64,000 nt of DNA, taken from positions 434,001 through 498,000 of the forward strand of contig NZ_AP027736.1 of NCBI RefSeq assembly GCF_030296675.1, in the 5' to 3' direction. The position numbers and the translations under genes were made by a program. The notes under the pieces are model-generated. The model did not search any database. It was not told where the DNA came from and saw nothing but the letters and a program-made list of their open reading frames with translations. This document shows positions 48,617 through 58,055 of this stretch, in pieces. Positions within the stretch are counted from its first letter, which is position 1; the number at the start of each line of letters is the position of its first letter. The stretch comes from Demequina sediminis (lineage in GTDB: Bacteria > Actinomycetota > Actinomycetes > Actinomycetales > Demequinaceae).

Positions 48617-51331
48617 TCAGGCGTCGCCGCCCGCGTTGCCCGACGTGCCCTTGCGGACGTCGTGGAGTTCGTAGCGACGGATCGCCTCGGCGAACGTGCC
48701 GGGCTGGACCTCACCACGGCGCTCGAGCAGCTGGAGCACGCGCACCGCGGTCGAGGGGCCGTCGATGTGGAAGAAACGGCGCGCAGCGGCGCGGGTGTCG
48801 GAGAAGCCGAAGCCGTCCGCACCGAGCGTCGCGTAGTCGCCGGGGACCCACGCCCGGATCTGGTCGGCCACCAGGTGGTCGTAGTCCGAGGTCGCGACGA
48901 ACGGTCCCGCTGCTCCCTGCAGCTTCTGCGTGAGGTACGGCGTGCGGAAGCCCTCCTCGGGGCGGAGGAAGTTAGCCTCCTCGCACGCGAGTGCCTCGCG
49001 ACGTAGCTCGTTCCACGAGGTCACGGACCAGATGGCGGCCCGGACTCCGTAGTCGCGCAGCAACAGCGCCTGAGCCTCATAGGCCCACGGCACTCCGACG
49101 CCGGAGGCGAGGATCTGCGCCTCCGGGCCGTGGCCCTCGGGAGCGGCAGAGACGCGGTGGATGCCCTTGAGGATTCCCTCGACGTCCACGTCCTCGGGCT
49201 CGGCCGGCTGGACGATCGGCTCGTTGTAGACCGTGAGGTAGTACATGACGTTCCGGTCGCGTCCCGAGTCCGGTCCGTACCAGCGCTCGAGCGCGTCCTT
49301 GACGATGTGCCTGATCTCGTAGCCGTACGCGGGGTCGTACTGGACCACCGCGGTGTTGGTGCCCGCGATCAGCGGCGAGTGGCCGTCGCCGTGCTGGAGA
49401 CCCTCGCCGGCCAGCGTCGTGCGGCCTGCGGTCGCACCCACGATGAAGCCGCGCGTGAGCTGGTCGCCCGCCGCCCAAAACTGGTCGCCGGTGCGCTGGA
49501 AGCCGAACATCGAGTAGAAGATGTAGAACGGCACCAGGGGCTCGCCGTGCGTCGCATACGACGTGCCGACGGCCTGGAACGCGGCAGCGGATCCGGCCTC
49601 GTTGATTCCCGTGTGCATGATCTGGCCCGACTCGGACTCCTTGTAGGAGAGCATGAGCTCGCGGTCGACCGGCAGGTAGTTCTGTCCCTGCGTGTTGAAG
49701 ATCCTGGCGCTCGGGAAGATCGCGTCGAGGCCGAACGTGCGCGCCTCATCGGGGATGATCGGCACCAGCCGGTGGCCGAACTCCTTGTCGCGCACCAGGT
49801 CCTTGAACAGGCGCACGAAGGCCATCGTGGTGGCGACCTCCTGCTTGCCCGATCCCTTGGCGAGCAGCTCGTATGCCTTGTCGCCGGGGAGGCTGATCTC
49901 CTTGCGGTTGTCGCGACGCTCGGGCACGAAGCCGCCGAGCTCCTGGCGACGCTTCAGCATGTACTGAATGGCCGGGTCGTCGAAGCCGGGGTGGTAGTAC
50001 GGCGGGTGGTACGGGTCGGCCTCGAGCTGCTCGTCGGTGAACGGGATGTCGAAGGTGTCGCGCAGCACCTTGAGGTCGGCCGCCGCGAGCTTCTTCATCT
50101 GGTGCGTCGAGTTGCGCGCCGCGAAGTTGGCACCCAGTCCGTAGCCCTTGATGGTCTTCGCGAGGATGACCGTCGGCTTGCCGTTCTTCTGGGTGGTGGC
50201 GCGAGCGTACGCGGCGTACAGCTTGCGGTAGTCGTGTCCGCCGCGCTTGAGCGCCCAGATCTCGTCGTCGGTCATGTCCTTGACGAGCTCCTTGGCGCGC
50301 GGGTCGCCGCCAAAGAACTGGTCGCGGATGAACGCTCCGGACTCGGCGCGGAAGGTCTGGAAGTCGCCGTCCGGCACGGTGTTCATGAGGTTGACGAGAG
50401 CGCCGTCCTCATCGCGGGCGAGCAGCGGGTCCCAGTTGCGGCCCCACACGACCTTGAGCACGTTCCAGCCGGCGCCGCGGAAGAACGCCTCCAGCTCCTG
50501 GATGATCTTGCCGTTGCCGCGCACCGGTCCGTCGAGGCGCTGCAGGTTGCAGTTGACCACGAACGTGAGGTTGTCGAGCTGCTGGTTCGCGGCGAGCTGG
50601 AGCATGCCGCGGCTCTCGGGCTCGTCCATCTCGCCGTCGCCGAGGAACGCCCACACGTGCTGCTGTGAGGTGTCCTTGATGCCTCGCAGGTGCAGGTAGC
50701 GGTTGGTCCAGGCCTGGTAGATGGCCGATGCCGGGCCGAGTCCCATGGACACGGTGGGGAACTCCCACAGGTCGGGCATGAGACGCGGGTGCGGGTACGA
50801 GGACAGGCCGCGGCCGAGGCCGGACTTCTCCTGGCGGAACGAGTCGAGGTCCTCCTCGCTGAAGCGGCCCTCGACATAGCCACGGGCGTATACGCCGGGC
50901 GCGGCGTGGCCCTGGTAGTAGACCTGGTCGCCGCCGCCGGGGTGGTCCTTGCCGCGGAAGAAGTGGTTGAGGCCCACCTCATACAGGGTCGCCACGGAGG
51001 CGTACGAGGAGATGTGTCCGCCCACGCCCTTGCCGCCCGCCTGCGCGCGCGTCACCATGACGGCGGCGTTCCAGCGGATCCAGCCGCGGTAGCGGCGCTC
51101 GATCTCCTCGTCGCCGGGGAAGTCGGGCTCGTCGTCGGCGTGAATGGTGTTGACGTACGGCGTGTTCAGGCTGAGCGGGACGCTCAACTGCTTCTTGGCC
51201 GCGTGCTCCACGAGCTGGTCCACGATGTACTCTGCGCGGCTTTCCCCGCCCGCATCGATGAGGCCGTCGAGCGACTCGAGCCACTCCTGCGTCTCGCCTG
51301 GGTCCTTGTCAACCTCGCCGTGATGTGCCAC
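48617..51331 (-). CDS. aceE: Pyruvate dehydrogenase E1 component, homodimeric
   Basis: Decarboxylates pyruvate and acetylates E2 lipoyl groups, feeding acetyl-CoA to the adjacent fatty-acid operon. 904 residues, usual for the E. coli-like AceE used by actinobacteria. TPP/Mg motif [12 protein letters not shown] (about 230), [25 protein letters not shown]-free N-terminus, and [19 protein letters not shown] (about 640-660). GTG at 51331 follows GGAAGG by 7 bases. Intact despite its length. Confidence 0.96.
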   Translation of the reverse strand: MAHHGEVDKDPGETQEWLESLDGLIDAGGESRAEYIVDQLVEHAAKKQLSVPLSLNTPYVNTIHADDEPDFPGDEEIERRYRGWIRWNAAVMVTRAQAGGKGVGGHISSYASVATLYEVGLNHFFRGKDHPGGGDQVYYQGHAAPGVYARGYVEGRFSEEDLDSFRQEKSGLGRGLSSYPHPRLMPDLWEFPTVSMGLGPASAIYQAWTNRYLHLRGIKDTSQQHVWAFLGDGEMDEPESRGMLQLAANQQLDNLTFVVNCNLQRLDGPVRGNGKIIQELEAFFRGAGWNVLKVVWGRNWDPLLARDEDGALVNLMNTVPDGDFQTFRAESGAFIRDQFFGGDPRAKELVKDMTDDEIWALKRGGHDYRKLYAAYARATTQKNGKPTVILAKTIKGYGLGANFAARNSTHQMKKLAAADLKVLRDTFDIPFTDEQLEADPYHPPYYHPGFDDPAIQYMLKRRQELGGFVPERRDNRKEISLPGDKAYELLAKGSGKQEVATTMAFVRLFKDLVRDKEFGHRLVPIIPDEARTFGLDAIFPSARIFNTQGQNYLPVDRELMLSYKESESGQIMHTGINEAGSAAAFQAVGTSYATHGEPLVPFYIFYSMFGFQRTGDQFWAAGDQLTRGFIVGATAGRTTLAGEGLQHGDGHSPLIAGTNTAVVQYDPAYGYEIRHIVKDALERWYGPDSGRDRNVMYYLTVYNEPIVQPAEPEDVDVEGILKGIHRVSAAPEGHGPEAQILASGVGVPWAYEAQALLLRDYGVRAAIWSVTSWNELRREALACEEANFLRPEEGFRTPYLTQKLQGAAGPFVATSDYDHLVADQIRAWVPGDYATLGADGFGFSDTRAAARRFFHIDGPSTAVRVLQLLERRGEVQPGTFAEAIRRYELHDVRKGTSGNAGGDA

Positions 51332-51546
51332 AGGGGGACCTTCCTCTCGGGCGCGCGGTGGCGCGCCAGTGGGTGGGAGTTCGCGCGGCGGGTAAGCCGC
51401 CATCCCCCACATTGTTCCCACAAGTTTCGGGAATGTCACGCCAGCCTGGGACCGTGGCCGATTGCACCGTCACGCGCCGTGCCTCTACTGTGGACGCGAG
51501 GCTCGCGTTGGTGCGAGCAGAACCGTACGAAGGGGGTTCCGCCGAC

Positions 51547-51975
51547 GTGGCGACACAGGAGGACGCGAAGGCAGCGGTTGACAATGTCATCGCGAGGCTT
51601 GGGCTGAAGCCCGGGCAGATCATCCAGGAGTTTGGCTACGACACGGACACGGACGCGGACTTCCGCGCCGCGTTCGAGGAGGCGACCGGCGAAGCGCTGG
51701 TGGACGAGGACTACGGCGACGTCACCGACGGCACGCTCGTGTGGTTCAGGGACGGCGACGACGATCTTGCCGACCTCTTGATGGACGCACAGAGCCTGCT
51801 CGACGACGGCGCGTCCGTGTGGGTGTGCACGCCCAAGGCCGGCCAGCCCGGTCACGTGCAGCCGCGCGAGGTGCAGGAGGGCGCATCGGTCGCCGGCCTG
51901 CACGCGACCTCGACGTTTGTGATTGGTGGCGGCTGGACCGCCACGCATTTGGTGGAGAAGGGTCGCAGCAAGTGA
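51547..51975 (+). CDS. DUF3052 domain protein
   Basis: 142 residues; actinobacterial family of unknown function. LGLKPGQIIQEFGYDTDTDADFRAAFEEATGE, acidic middle VWFRDGDDDLADLLMDA and AGLHATSTFVIGGGWTATHLVEK. It lies divergent from aceE, the usual place for this family. GTG follows AAGGGGG. Overlaps the peroxiredoxin gene (GTGA). Confidence 0.93.
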   Translation: MATQEDAKAAVDNVIARLGLKPGQIIQEFGYDTDTDADFRAAFEEATGEALVDEDYGDVTDGTLVWFRDGDDDLADLLMDAQSLLDDGASVWVCTPKAGQPGHVQPREVQEGASVAGLHATSTFVIGGGWTATHLVEKGRSK

Positions 51976-52436
51976 CCCACCCCATGGTCGGCAGGCCCGC
52001 GCCCGCCTTCCAGATGACCGACACCCACGGCAGGACGGTGACGTCCGAGTCGCTGCTCGGCACGGCGTATCTGCTGGTGTTCGTGCCGTTTGCGTTCTCC
52101 GACACGTGCACCAACGAGCTCATCGACCTGCGCGCGGCCGATGACCTCCTGAACCGCGATGGCTTCAAGGTGATCGTGGTGAGCTGCGACTCGGTCTACA
52201 CGCTCAAGGCGTGGGCCGACACCCACAGCTACAAGGCGGACCTGTTGTCCGACTTCTGGCCGCACGGAGACGTGTCGCGCCACTTCGGCGTCTTCAATGC
52301 GCGCAAGGGCCTCGCGACGCGGGGCAGCTTCCTCGTCGACGCTGAGGGCGTGGTGCGATGGGCGATCGTCAACCCGGAGGGTGAGGCGCGCGACGTCGCC
52401 GAGTACCGCGGAGCCGTGGAGACGCTGCTGGGCTGA
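51972..52436 (+). CDS. Peroxiredoxin, AhpE-like (1-Cys)
   Basis: 154 residues, thioredoxin fold. Peroxidatic Cys in VPFAFSDTCTNEL (about 45), family sequence LIDLRAADDLL, SCDSVYTLKAWAD and FWPHGDVSRHFGVFN. No clear resolving Cys near the C-terminus; a 1-Cys AhpE/BCP-type enzyme that reduces peroxides. GTG at 51972 overlaps the DUF3052 stop; ATG at 51984 is an alternative. Confidence 0.92.
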   Translation: MTHPMVGRPAPAFQMTDTHGRTVTSESLLGTAYLLVFVPFAFSDTCTNELIDLRAADDLLNRDGFKVIVVSCDSVYTLKAWADTHSYKADLLSDFWPHGDVSRHFGVFNARKGLATRGSFLVDAEGVVRWAIVNPEGEARDVAEYRGAVETLLG

Positions 52437-52483
52437 CGTGCGAGGGCCGCGGCGACCCGCGCGGAACCAGATCCGCGAAAACA

Positions 52484-52513
52484 CTTATATCTCTCGCTTA
52501 TAAGCGTTAGTGT
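52484..52513 (+). promoter_or_regulatory. AT-rich repeat and -10 box upstream of satD-like gene
   Basis: CTTATA (52484-52489) and the palindrome CTTATAAG (52497-52504) sit 13 bases apart, in an AT-rich island unlike the surrounding 70% GC. TAGTGT (52508-52513) lies 6 bases before the ATG at 52520. The repeats span the promoter core and are a candidate operator, perhaps for the SatD protein itself. Confidence 0.55.
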
Positions 52514-52519
52514 GGGCTC

Positions 52520-53146
52520 ATGGAACACGTCGCCGCGGTCATCGTCGACATCGTGCGCTCGCGCGCGCTTCCCGATCGCGCCTTGGCGCAGTCCCAGGTG
52601 CTCGAGGCCTTCGCGCGGGCCGAGCGCGATGCCCACGCCGTCCGCCCGCTCGCGGCGACGGTGGGAGACGAGTTCCAGGGCGTCTACCGCACGCTCGCCG
52701 ATGCGCTGCGCGTCACGACTCTCGCCGCACTCGTGCTCCCCGATGGACTCGAGGTGCGCTCCGGGATCGGTTTGGGCGAGGTGGTCGAGGTCGAGGGCGA
52801 CATCTCGGACGGCTCCGCGTGGTGGCGTGCGCGCGAGGCGATCGACGAGGCGCACCGCCGCGAGGATGCGGGGGAGTCCGCGGTTCGCGCCTGGTGTGTC
52901 GGAGGCGACGGGCAGGATGGTCCCATGGCCTCCGCCGTCCTGCTCCTTCGCGACCACGTGCTCGCGCGCATGAAGGCGCGCGAGCGCAGGATCGCCGCCG
53001 CCTTGCTCGAGGGTGAGCCGCAGGCGGCGATCGCGACGCGCGAGTCGATCACGCAGGCCGCCGTGTCGCAGAACGCTCACCGCTCCGGCGCGGTCGCGCT
53101 GCGCGAGGCGCTTGCGGCTCTCGAGGCGCGGGCCGGGACCGCCTGA
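52520..53146 (+). CDS. SatD family protein
   Basis: 208 residues. N-terminal VAAVIVDIVRSRALPDR, VGDEFQGVYRTLADALR and VRSGIGLGEV match SatD proteins, which in streptococci accompany the regulator SatR. The C-terminus (TRESITQAAVSQNAHRSGAVALREAL) reads as an HTH, so this protein may also bind DNA. It overlaps a membrane gene (TGATG), giving a two-gene operon of unknown role. Confidence 0.8.
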   Translation: MEHVAAVIVDIVRSRALPDRALAQSQVLEAFARAERDAHAVRPLAATVGDEFQGVYRTLADALRVTTLAALVLPDGLEVRSGIGLGEVVEVEGDISDGSAWWRAREAIDEAHRREDAGESAVRAWCVGGDGQDGPMASAVLLLRDHVLARMKARERRIAAALLEGEPQAAIATRESITQAAVSQNAHRSGAVALREALAALEARAGTA

Positions 53147-53802
53147 TGGCCGCCGCGATGCTGGTCGCCATGGTCGCGGGGGTTGACCTCGCGATGTGGC
53201 AGTTGCGCGGGGGAGCACGTGCGCTCGCCGTCGCAGCGTGGCTCGCCGCCGTGCTCGCGAGCGGCGTGATCCTGGGCGACGTGGCCCCGTGGTGGGCGGC
53301 AGGCGCCTCCCTGGGCGCCGCGCTGTGGGTCGCGGTGCGCACCTCGGTAGGGGCCGATGCCGCGGCGGGCGTCCTCCTCGCGGGCACCGCGGTCCTGCTC
53401 CTGGCGGGCGACGGGCCGGACCGTGCGGCGGCAATCGTCGCCACCGTCGCGGTGGCCGCCTTCCTCGCCCACGGGGCCAATGACGTGTGCCGCGACGTGA
53501 TCCGGCGCGCGCGGGCGGCCCCTGAAGAGTCCGACGAGCCGGGCGACCCGCCGGCCGACCCGTCGCGGCTGCGCGGTGGCCGGTTCATCGGGCCGCTCGA
53601 GCGATGGCTGATCGTCGCGCTTGCGCTCGTAGGTGCGGAGGGCGTGATCGTGGGCCTCATGGCGGCCAAGGGAATCGGCCGCTTCCCCGAGATCTCGGGC
53701 GACAGGGCACGGGGCTCCGCCGCCGAGGAGTTCCTGGTGGGAAGCCTGGTCAGCTGGGCGCTCGCCGGCGCGGGCGCGCTGCTCATCGCGACGCTGCGGT
53801 AG
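53146..53802 (+). CDS. Integral membrane protein coupled to SatD
   Basis: 218 residues with seven or eight short membrane helices. The middle has a cytoplasmic acidic Pro-rich stretch (EESDEPGDPPADPSRL). ERWLIVALALVGAEGVIVGLMAAKGIGRFPEI is near the end. This partner membrane protein is usual for actinobacterial SatD genes; function unknown. Confidence 0.78.
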   Translation: MAAAMLVAMVAGVDLAMWQLRGGARALAVAAWLAAVLASGVILGDVAPWWAAGASLGAALWVAVRTSVGADAAAGVLLAGTAVLLLAGDGPDRAAAIVATVAVAAFLAHGANDVCRDVIRRARAAPEESDEPGDPPADPSRLRGGRFIGPLERWLIVALALVGAEGVIVGLMAAKGIGRFPEISGDRARGSAAEEFLVGSLVSWALAGAGALLIATLR

Positions 53803-53858
53803 CCCTACGACGCCGCGCCTGAACCCGACCACGGCATCGTCCTGCCACAATGGTCCGC

Positions 53859-53932
53859 GGGCCCTTAGCTCAGTTGGTTAGAGCACTGCGTTTACACCGC
53901 AGGTGTCGTCGGTTCGAGTCCGGCAGGGCCCA
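53859..53932 (+). tRNA. tRNA-Val (TAC)
   Basis: 74 bases. Acceptor GGGCCCT/AGGGCCC, D arm AGCTCAGTTGGTTAGAGC, anticodon stem CTGCG/CGCAG around TTTACAC (TAC), T arm GTCGGTTCGAGTCCGGC, discriminator A. A GGCATCGTC word (53833-53841) lies 17 bases before it. Confidence 0.95.
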
Positions 53933-53950
53933 CGCAGAGCAAGGTTGCTG

Positions 53951-54321
53951 TCATGCCCGCGCGTGGTCGGCGGAGGGGTAGAACACGTCCTCGGTGAGCA
54001 TGAGCCGCTCGCAATAGCTGTACCGGGCGGGCACACCCAGGCACGTGGCGATGGCGCGCGCGAGCACGCGGAGGTCTCGCTCCGCGGGCAAGGCGCCGTC
54101 GGAACGGCGCAGCACCCATCGTGCGGGGGCCTCGTCGTCGGACGCCCAGGGGACCGAGGCGAAGATGCGCTCCCACCCGTACTCGCGGGCGACGGAGTAC
54201 GCGGCGTCCTCGAGGTGCGAGCCGTCGAGCACGTCCTCGACGTTGAGGCAGGGCGCGTCGAGCTGCGCGTGGAGCGTGCCGGCGTTCGCGGTGAGGGTGA
54301 CGATCGCGCCCGCATCGCCAC
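53951..54321 (-). CDS. Hypothetical protein (frameshifted near its start)
   Basis: About 123 residues after repair. GAIVTLTANAGTLHAQLDAPCLN near the start, LEDAAYSVAREYGWERIFASVP, WVLRRSDGALP and CLGVPARYSYCERLMLTEDVFYPS. No family recognised. The frame shifts near 54309-54311; one added base joins the two halves. Start uncertain: GTG at 54321 or ATG at 54315. Downstream of a small membrane gene, same strand. Confidence 0.6.
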
Positions 54322-54343
54322 GCGCGTGAAGCCCTCGAAGAGC

Positions 54344-54505
54344 TCAGTCCTCCTCGTCGTTGAGAGGAGCATCCGCGCGCCAGTCGATGCGGCCGATCAA
54401 CCCGCTCACGATCCACACCACCGCGGCGGCTACCGCGACCCTCAGCACAAAGGCCAACACCTTGCGGCGCGCGGGCGTCAGCGCTGGAATCTCGGGTACG
54501 GGCAC
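54344..54505 (-). CDS. Small single-helix membrane protein
   Basis: 53 residues from GTG at 54505. One membrane helix (VLAFVLRVAVAAAVVWIVSGLIG), then the acidic tail DWRADAPLNDEED. No family. Divergent from the Nif3 gene and just before the hypothetical gene. Called on codon use and the clear hydrophobic segment; the start has a weak ribosome site. Confidence 0.55.
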   Translation of the reverse strand: MPVPEIPALTPARRKVLAFVLRVAVAAAVVWIVSGLIGRIDWRADAPLNDEED

Positions 54506-54578
54506 GCCGTCATGCCAGCTGTGCGGGCGTGCGCCATACCGGCATCGCCGGCGGGCGCGCAGCGAGTAGCCTGAGCGC

Positions 54579-55391
54579 ATGACCTCTGTGGCCGACGTGA
54601 TGGACGCGCTTGAGAGTCGCTTCCCCCTCGACCTCGCGGAGGACTGGGACGTCAACGGCCTGTGCGTGGGCAGGCCCGACGCCGCCGTGACGCGCGCGCT
54701 CTTCGCCGTCGACCCCACCCTCGCGGTGGTCGACGAGGCCGTCGAGGCCGGTTGCGACCTCATCGTGACGCACCACCCGCTGTTGCTGCGCGGGGTGACC
54801 ACGGTCAACGCGGCGACGCCCAAGGGAGCCGTCATCCATGCGCTCATCGAGCACGGGATCGCGCTGTACAACGCGCACACCAACGCCGACCACGCGGGCA
54901 GCGGGGTTGCGGAGGCGCTCGCCGAGGTCCTGGGGGTGTCGGGCGCGTTGCCGCTCGTGCCGCTGAGGGACGATGCCGAACAAGGCACCGGGCGCATCGG
55001 TCGCCTGGATGCGCCGATCACCTTGCGTGCTTTCGCCGAGCGTGCGGCCGCGGTGCTCCCGCAGACCGCACACGGCGTGCGCGTCGCGGGCGACCTCGAC
55101 GCGACCGTCCAGACCGTGGCCGTCGTGGGCGGCGCGGGAGACTCGTTCCTCGAGGCCGCCAGAGTCGCCGGCGCCGACGTCTACCTCACGTCCGACCTGC
55201 GTCACCACCCCGCGTCGGATGCGCGCGAGGCCGCGCTCCTCGCCGGCGGCACGCCCTTCCTCGTCGACGTCGCTCACTACGCGTCCGAGTGGACGTGGCT
55301 CGAGGCGGCCGCCGAGTACCTCGGCGACGCCACCGGCATCGACACCATCGTTTCGACCCTCATCACCGACCCCTGGACCGCGCGCTTCTAG
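54579..55391 (+). CDS. Nif3-like dinuclear metal center protein
   Basis: 270 residues, NIF3/DUF34 (GTP cyclohydrolase I type 2-like). Metal ligands in LIVTHHPLLLRG (about 62-73), NAHTNADHAGSGV (about 100-112), and the C-terminal DVAHYASEWTWLEAAAEYL. No extra domain. Actinobacteria pair it with a zinc-ribbon coiled-coil protein, as here. ATG is 6 bases after TAGCCT (54567-54572). Confidence 0.94.
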   Translation: MTSVADVMDALESRFPLDLAEDWDVNGLCVGRPDAAVTRALFAVDPTLAVVDEAVEAGCDLIVTHHPLLLRGVTTVNAATPKGAVIHALIEHGIALYNAHTNADHAGSGVAEALAEVLGVSGALPLVPLRDDAEQGTGRIGRLDAPITLRAFAERAAAVLPQTAHGVRVAGDLDATVQTVAVVGGAGDSFLEAARVAGADVYLTSDLRHHPASDAREAALLAGGTPFLVDVAHYASEWTWLEAAAEYLGDATGIDTIVSTLITDPWTARF

Positions 55392-55407
55392 CGCGAAGGA
55401 GTACTAC

Positions 55408-56145
55408 GTGCCCTCAGCACCCGCAGCAGACCAGATCCGCCTCCTCGACGTGCAGGCCCTCGACCTGCGCGCGCAGCAGGCGCGCCACCGCCGCGACCAC
55501 CTCCCGGTGCTCGAGCAGATCGCGGAACTCACCGCGCGGCTGGTCGACCTCGACGAGGCACGCGTGGCGAGCGCGACCCGGGCCTCCGACCTGCGCCGCG
55601 CGGTGCAGAAGGCCGAGGATGACGTGCAGTCGGTGCGCGACCGCGCCGCCCGCGACAGTGCTCGCCTCGCGTCCGGCACCGGATCGCCCAAGGACCTGCA
55701 GGCGCTGCAGGCGGAGCTCGAGATCCTGGTCCGCCGTCAGGCAGAACTCGAGGACGTCGAGCTCGAGGCGATGGAGTCGCTCGAGCAGGCGGAGTCGGAG
55801 CATGCCTCCGCCAAGGAGCAGGTCGATGCCATCACCGCGCAGATCGCGGAGCTCGCCGTCGAGCGCGACGCGGCGTGGGCCCAGATCGATGCCGAGCTGG
55901 CCGGGCTGGCCGCCGAGCGTGAGGCGGCCGCGGCTGGCCTCGACGCAGGCCTGCTCGCGCTCTACGTCAAGTTGCGCGATGCGCACGGTGGAATCGGCGC
56001 CGCTGCGCTCGCGCAGGGCCAGTGCCTCGGATGCCGCATGCCGATGAACCCCGGCGACCTGCGCGACATCGAGGCGAAGTCGCCCGACACGATTGTGCGC
56101 TGCGAGGAGTGTGGCCGCATCCTCGTGCGCGGCGCGGGCAAGTAG
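55408..56145 (+). CDS. C4-type zinc ribbon coiled-coil protein
   Basis: 245 residues. A long coiled coil (about 10-185), rich in Glu/Ala/Arg, then CLGCRMPMNPGD and CEECGRILVR, a four-Cys zinc ribbon (zf-RING_7). Family function not firmly known; the partner of Nif3. GTG follows AAGGAG by 7 bases. Confidence 0.93.
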   Translation: MPSAPAADQIRLLDVQALDLRAQQARHRRDHLPVLEQIAELTARLVDLDEARVASATRASDLRRAVQKAEDDVQSVRDRAARDSARLASGTGSPKDLQALQAELEILVRRQAELEDVELEAMESLEQAESEHASAKEQVDAITAQIAELAVERDAAWAQIDAELAGLAAEREAAAAGLDAGLLALYVKLRDAHGGIGAAALAQGQCLGCRMPMNPGDLRDIEAKSPDTIVRCEECGRILVRGAGK

Positions 56146-56156
56146 GCGGCACAGCG

Positions 56157-56984
56157 ATGACGGACACGCACGTCGAGCCGCCGGTGCCCCACCGGCCCCA
56201 TCCACTGCCCGAGGGAACGGACCTGGACGCCGACTCTCCGGCGACCCCGGCATCGTCCTCTCAGGCGCGCGTTCAGTCGCCGTTCTCTCCCCACGAGGAC
56301 GACCTGGTCGCACCCCTCACGCTCGTGTTGGTGCGCCACGGCGTCACGGAGATGACCACGTCGCGGCGCATGTCGGGTGGGGGAGTGCCTGGCCCGCCGC
56401 TCAGCGCCCCGGGCCGCGTGCAGGCCGCGAAGGCCGCCGACCTCGCGTACGGGATCGGTAGACGCACGTGGATGAACCTTCCGCATGTGACGCGCGTGCT
56501 CGCGTCGCCGCTGGTGAGGACGCAGGAGACCGCCGCGGCGATCGGCCGCAGGGTGGGTGCACACGTCGAGACGGAGGAGCGGCTGCGCGAGGTCGTGTTC
56601 GGGGACTGGGAGGGTCTCACGGTCCCCGAGATCGTCGAGCGCGACGGCGACGCGATCCACCACTGGAGGCGTGCGGAGACGCTCGCGCCCGGCGGGGAGT
56701 CGATCACCCAGGTGGGCGAGCGGGGCTACGCGCTCGTCGAGGAGCTCGCGCGTGACCACGCGGCGGAGTGCATGGCGGGCCGCGACGTGGCACGGGGCAT
56801 CGCGCTCGTCTCGCATGCGGTGGCGATCAAGTCGATCGTGGGCACCGCGCTCGGGATGCCGGCCTCGCACTGGGGCGCCATCTGGCCGTCGCCCGCGTCG
56901 ATCACGATCCTGCAGGTGCGTGCGCGGCGCGATGGGACGATCGCCGAGCAGCACGTGCTGTGCGTGGGTGCGCCGGTCGAGTGA
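56157..56984 (+). CDS. Histidine phosphatase family protein
   Basis: 275 residues. A disordered Pro/His/Ser-rich N-terminus of about 50 residues, then the phosphoglycerate-mutase-like domain: VLVRHGVTEMT (catalytic His about 62), LASPLVRTQETAAAIG (Arg), REVVFGDWEGL (Glu) and LVSHAVAIKSIVG (His). Homologues in this position are often RNase HI-phosphatase fusions; here there is no RNase H part. ATG at 56157, 11 bases after the zinc-ribbon gene. Confidence 0.9.
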   Translation: MTDTHVEPPVPHRPHPLPEGTDLDADSPATPASSSQARVQSPFSPHEDDLVAPLTLVLVRHGVTEMTTSRRMSGGGVPGPPLSAPGRVQAAKAADLAYGIGRRTWMNLPHVTRVLASPLVRTQETAAAIGRRVGAHVETEERLREVVFGDWEGLTVPEIVERDGDAIHHWRRAETLAPGGESITQVGERGYALVEELARDHAAECMAGRDVARGIALVSHAVAIKSIVGTALGMPASHWGAIWPSPASITILQVRARRDGTIAEQHVLCVGAPVE

Positions 56985-57080
56985 CGCGCGGCGACCGACG
57001 CCCGCCGCGTGAGGGCGCTTCGTCAGCGGGGTACCGGCAGGGACTCCCAAGTGTGGGGGAGCGCTCTTAGCCTGGGAGAC

Positions 57081-57959
57081 ATGACCGTTTCCCGCGAGGA
57101 TGTCCGCGAGTTCCTCGTGACGCGCCGTGCGCGCGTCACTCCCGCCATGGTGGGCCTGCCCGAGGGCGGTGCGCGCCGCGTTCCTGGGCTGCGCCGCGGC
57201 GAGGTCGCGATCCTCGCCGGCGTGAGCGTCGAGTACTACACGAAGGTCGAGCGCGGGGACCTGCGCGGGGTCTCCGACGAGGTGCTGGAGGCGATCGCCT
57301 CCGCACTGCGCATGGACGATGCCGAGCGCGCCCACCTCTTCGACCTCGCCAGGGTGGCGAATGCGGGCGCGCGCGCCAGACGGCGCGCCGCGCCACGCCC
57401 CCGGATGCGCGAGGGGCTGCGCCACCTGTTGGACGCGACCACGGATGCCGCGGGCGTGGTCGGCAACGCGCGCGGGGAGATTGTCGCGACCAACGCGCTC
57501 GCGCGGGCGCTCTACGACCCCCTCTTCAGGGCTCAGGGTGACGCTGTGAGCTACCCGCGATTCGTCTTTCTCGATCCCGCCTCACGCGTGTTCTACCCCG
57601 ACTGGGAGGACATCGCCGACGGCTCCGTCGCGAGCCTGCGGACCGCGGCCGGGCGCGACCCGTTCGACCGGGCGATCTCCGACCTCGTGGGAGAGCTGTC
57701 GACGCGATCCGACGAATTCCGCGTGCGCTGGGCTCGTCACGACGTGCGCCTCCACATTCAGGGGCTCAAGCGACTTGTCCATCCTGTTGTCGGCATGCTT
57801 GAACTCGAGTACAACGTGCTCGAGCTTCCGGCGGACCCCGGGCTTGGACTGACCTTCTACACCGCCGCCCCAGGATCGGACTCCGCCGAGCGGCTGCGTC
57901 TGCTCGCGAGCTGGTGGGCGACTCAGCAGGCCGCGAGTCGTGACGCCCCTGCGATCTAG
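57081..57959 (+). CDS. XRE-type regulator with MmyB-like ligand domain
   Basis: 292 residues. HTH: PGLRRGEVAILAGVSVEYYTKVERGDL (about 34-60). C-terminal MmyB-like domain with GNARGEIVATNALARALYDPLF, FLDPASRVFYPDWE and ELSTRSDEFRVRWARHDVRLH. Homologues repress a neighbouring oxidoreductase gene and bind an unknown, perhaps fatty-acid-like, ligand. The alcohol dehydrogenase gene follows. ATG 7 bases after TAGCCT (57068-57073). Confidence 0.93.
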   Translation: MTVSREDVREFLVTRRARVTPAMVGLPEGGARRVPGLRRGEVAILAGVSVEYYTKVERGDLRGVSDEVLEAIASALRMDDAERAHLFDLARVANAGARARRRAAPRPRMREGLRHLLDATTDAAGVVGNARGEIVATNALARALYDPLFRAQGDAVSYPRFVFLDPASRVFYPDWEDIADGSVASLRTAAGRDPFDRAISDLVGELSTRSDEFRVRWARHDVRLHIQGLKRLVHPVVGMLELEYNVLELPADPGLGLTFYTAAPGSDSAERLRLLASWWATQQAASRDAPAI

Positions 57960-57978
57960 GGGTACCGCCGGTACCCCT
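57958..57978. promoter_or_regulatory. 9-bp inverted repeat, candidate operator for the dehydrogenase
   Basis: AGGGGTACC (57958-57966), GCC, GGTACCCCT (57970-57978). It overlaps the last base of the regulator stop and lies about 80 bases before the dehydrogenase ATG. Its tight 3-base loop fits a dimer-binding site as well as a short terminator. Confidence 0.55.
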
Positions 57979-58055
57979 GTCGAGCGAGACTCCCGCCACC
58001 CCGGCATCGTCGCGATGCTTGAGCCGTTCCCTCCATCCCTGACACAAGGAGAACC

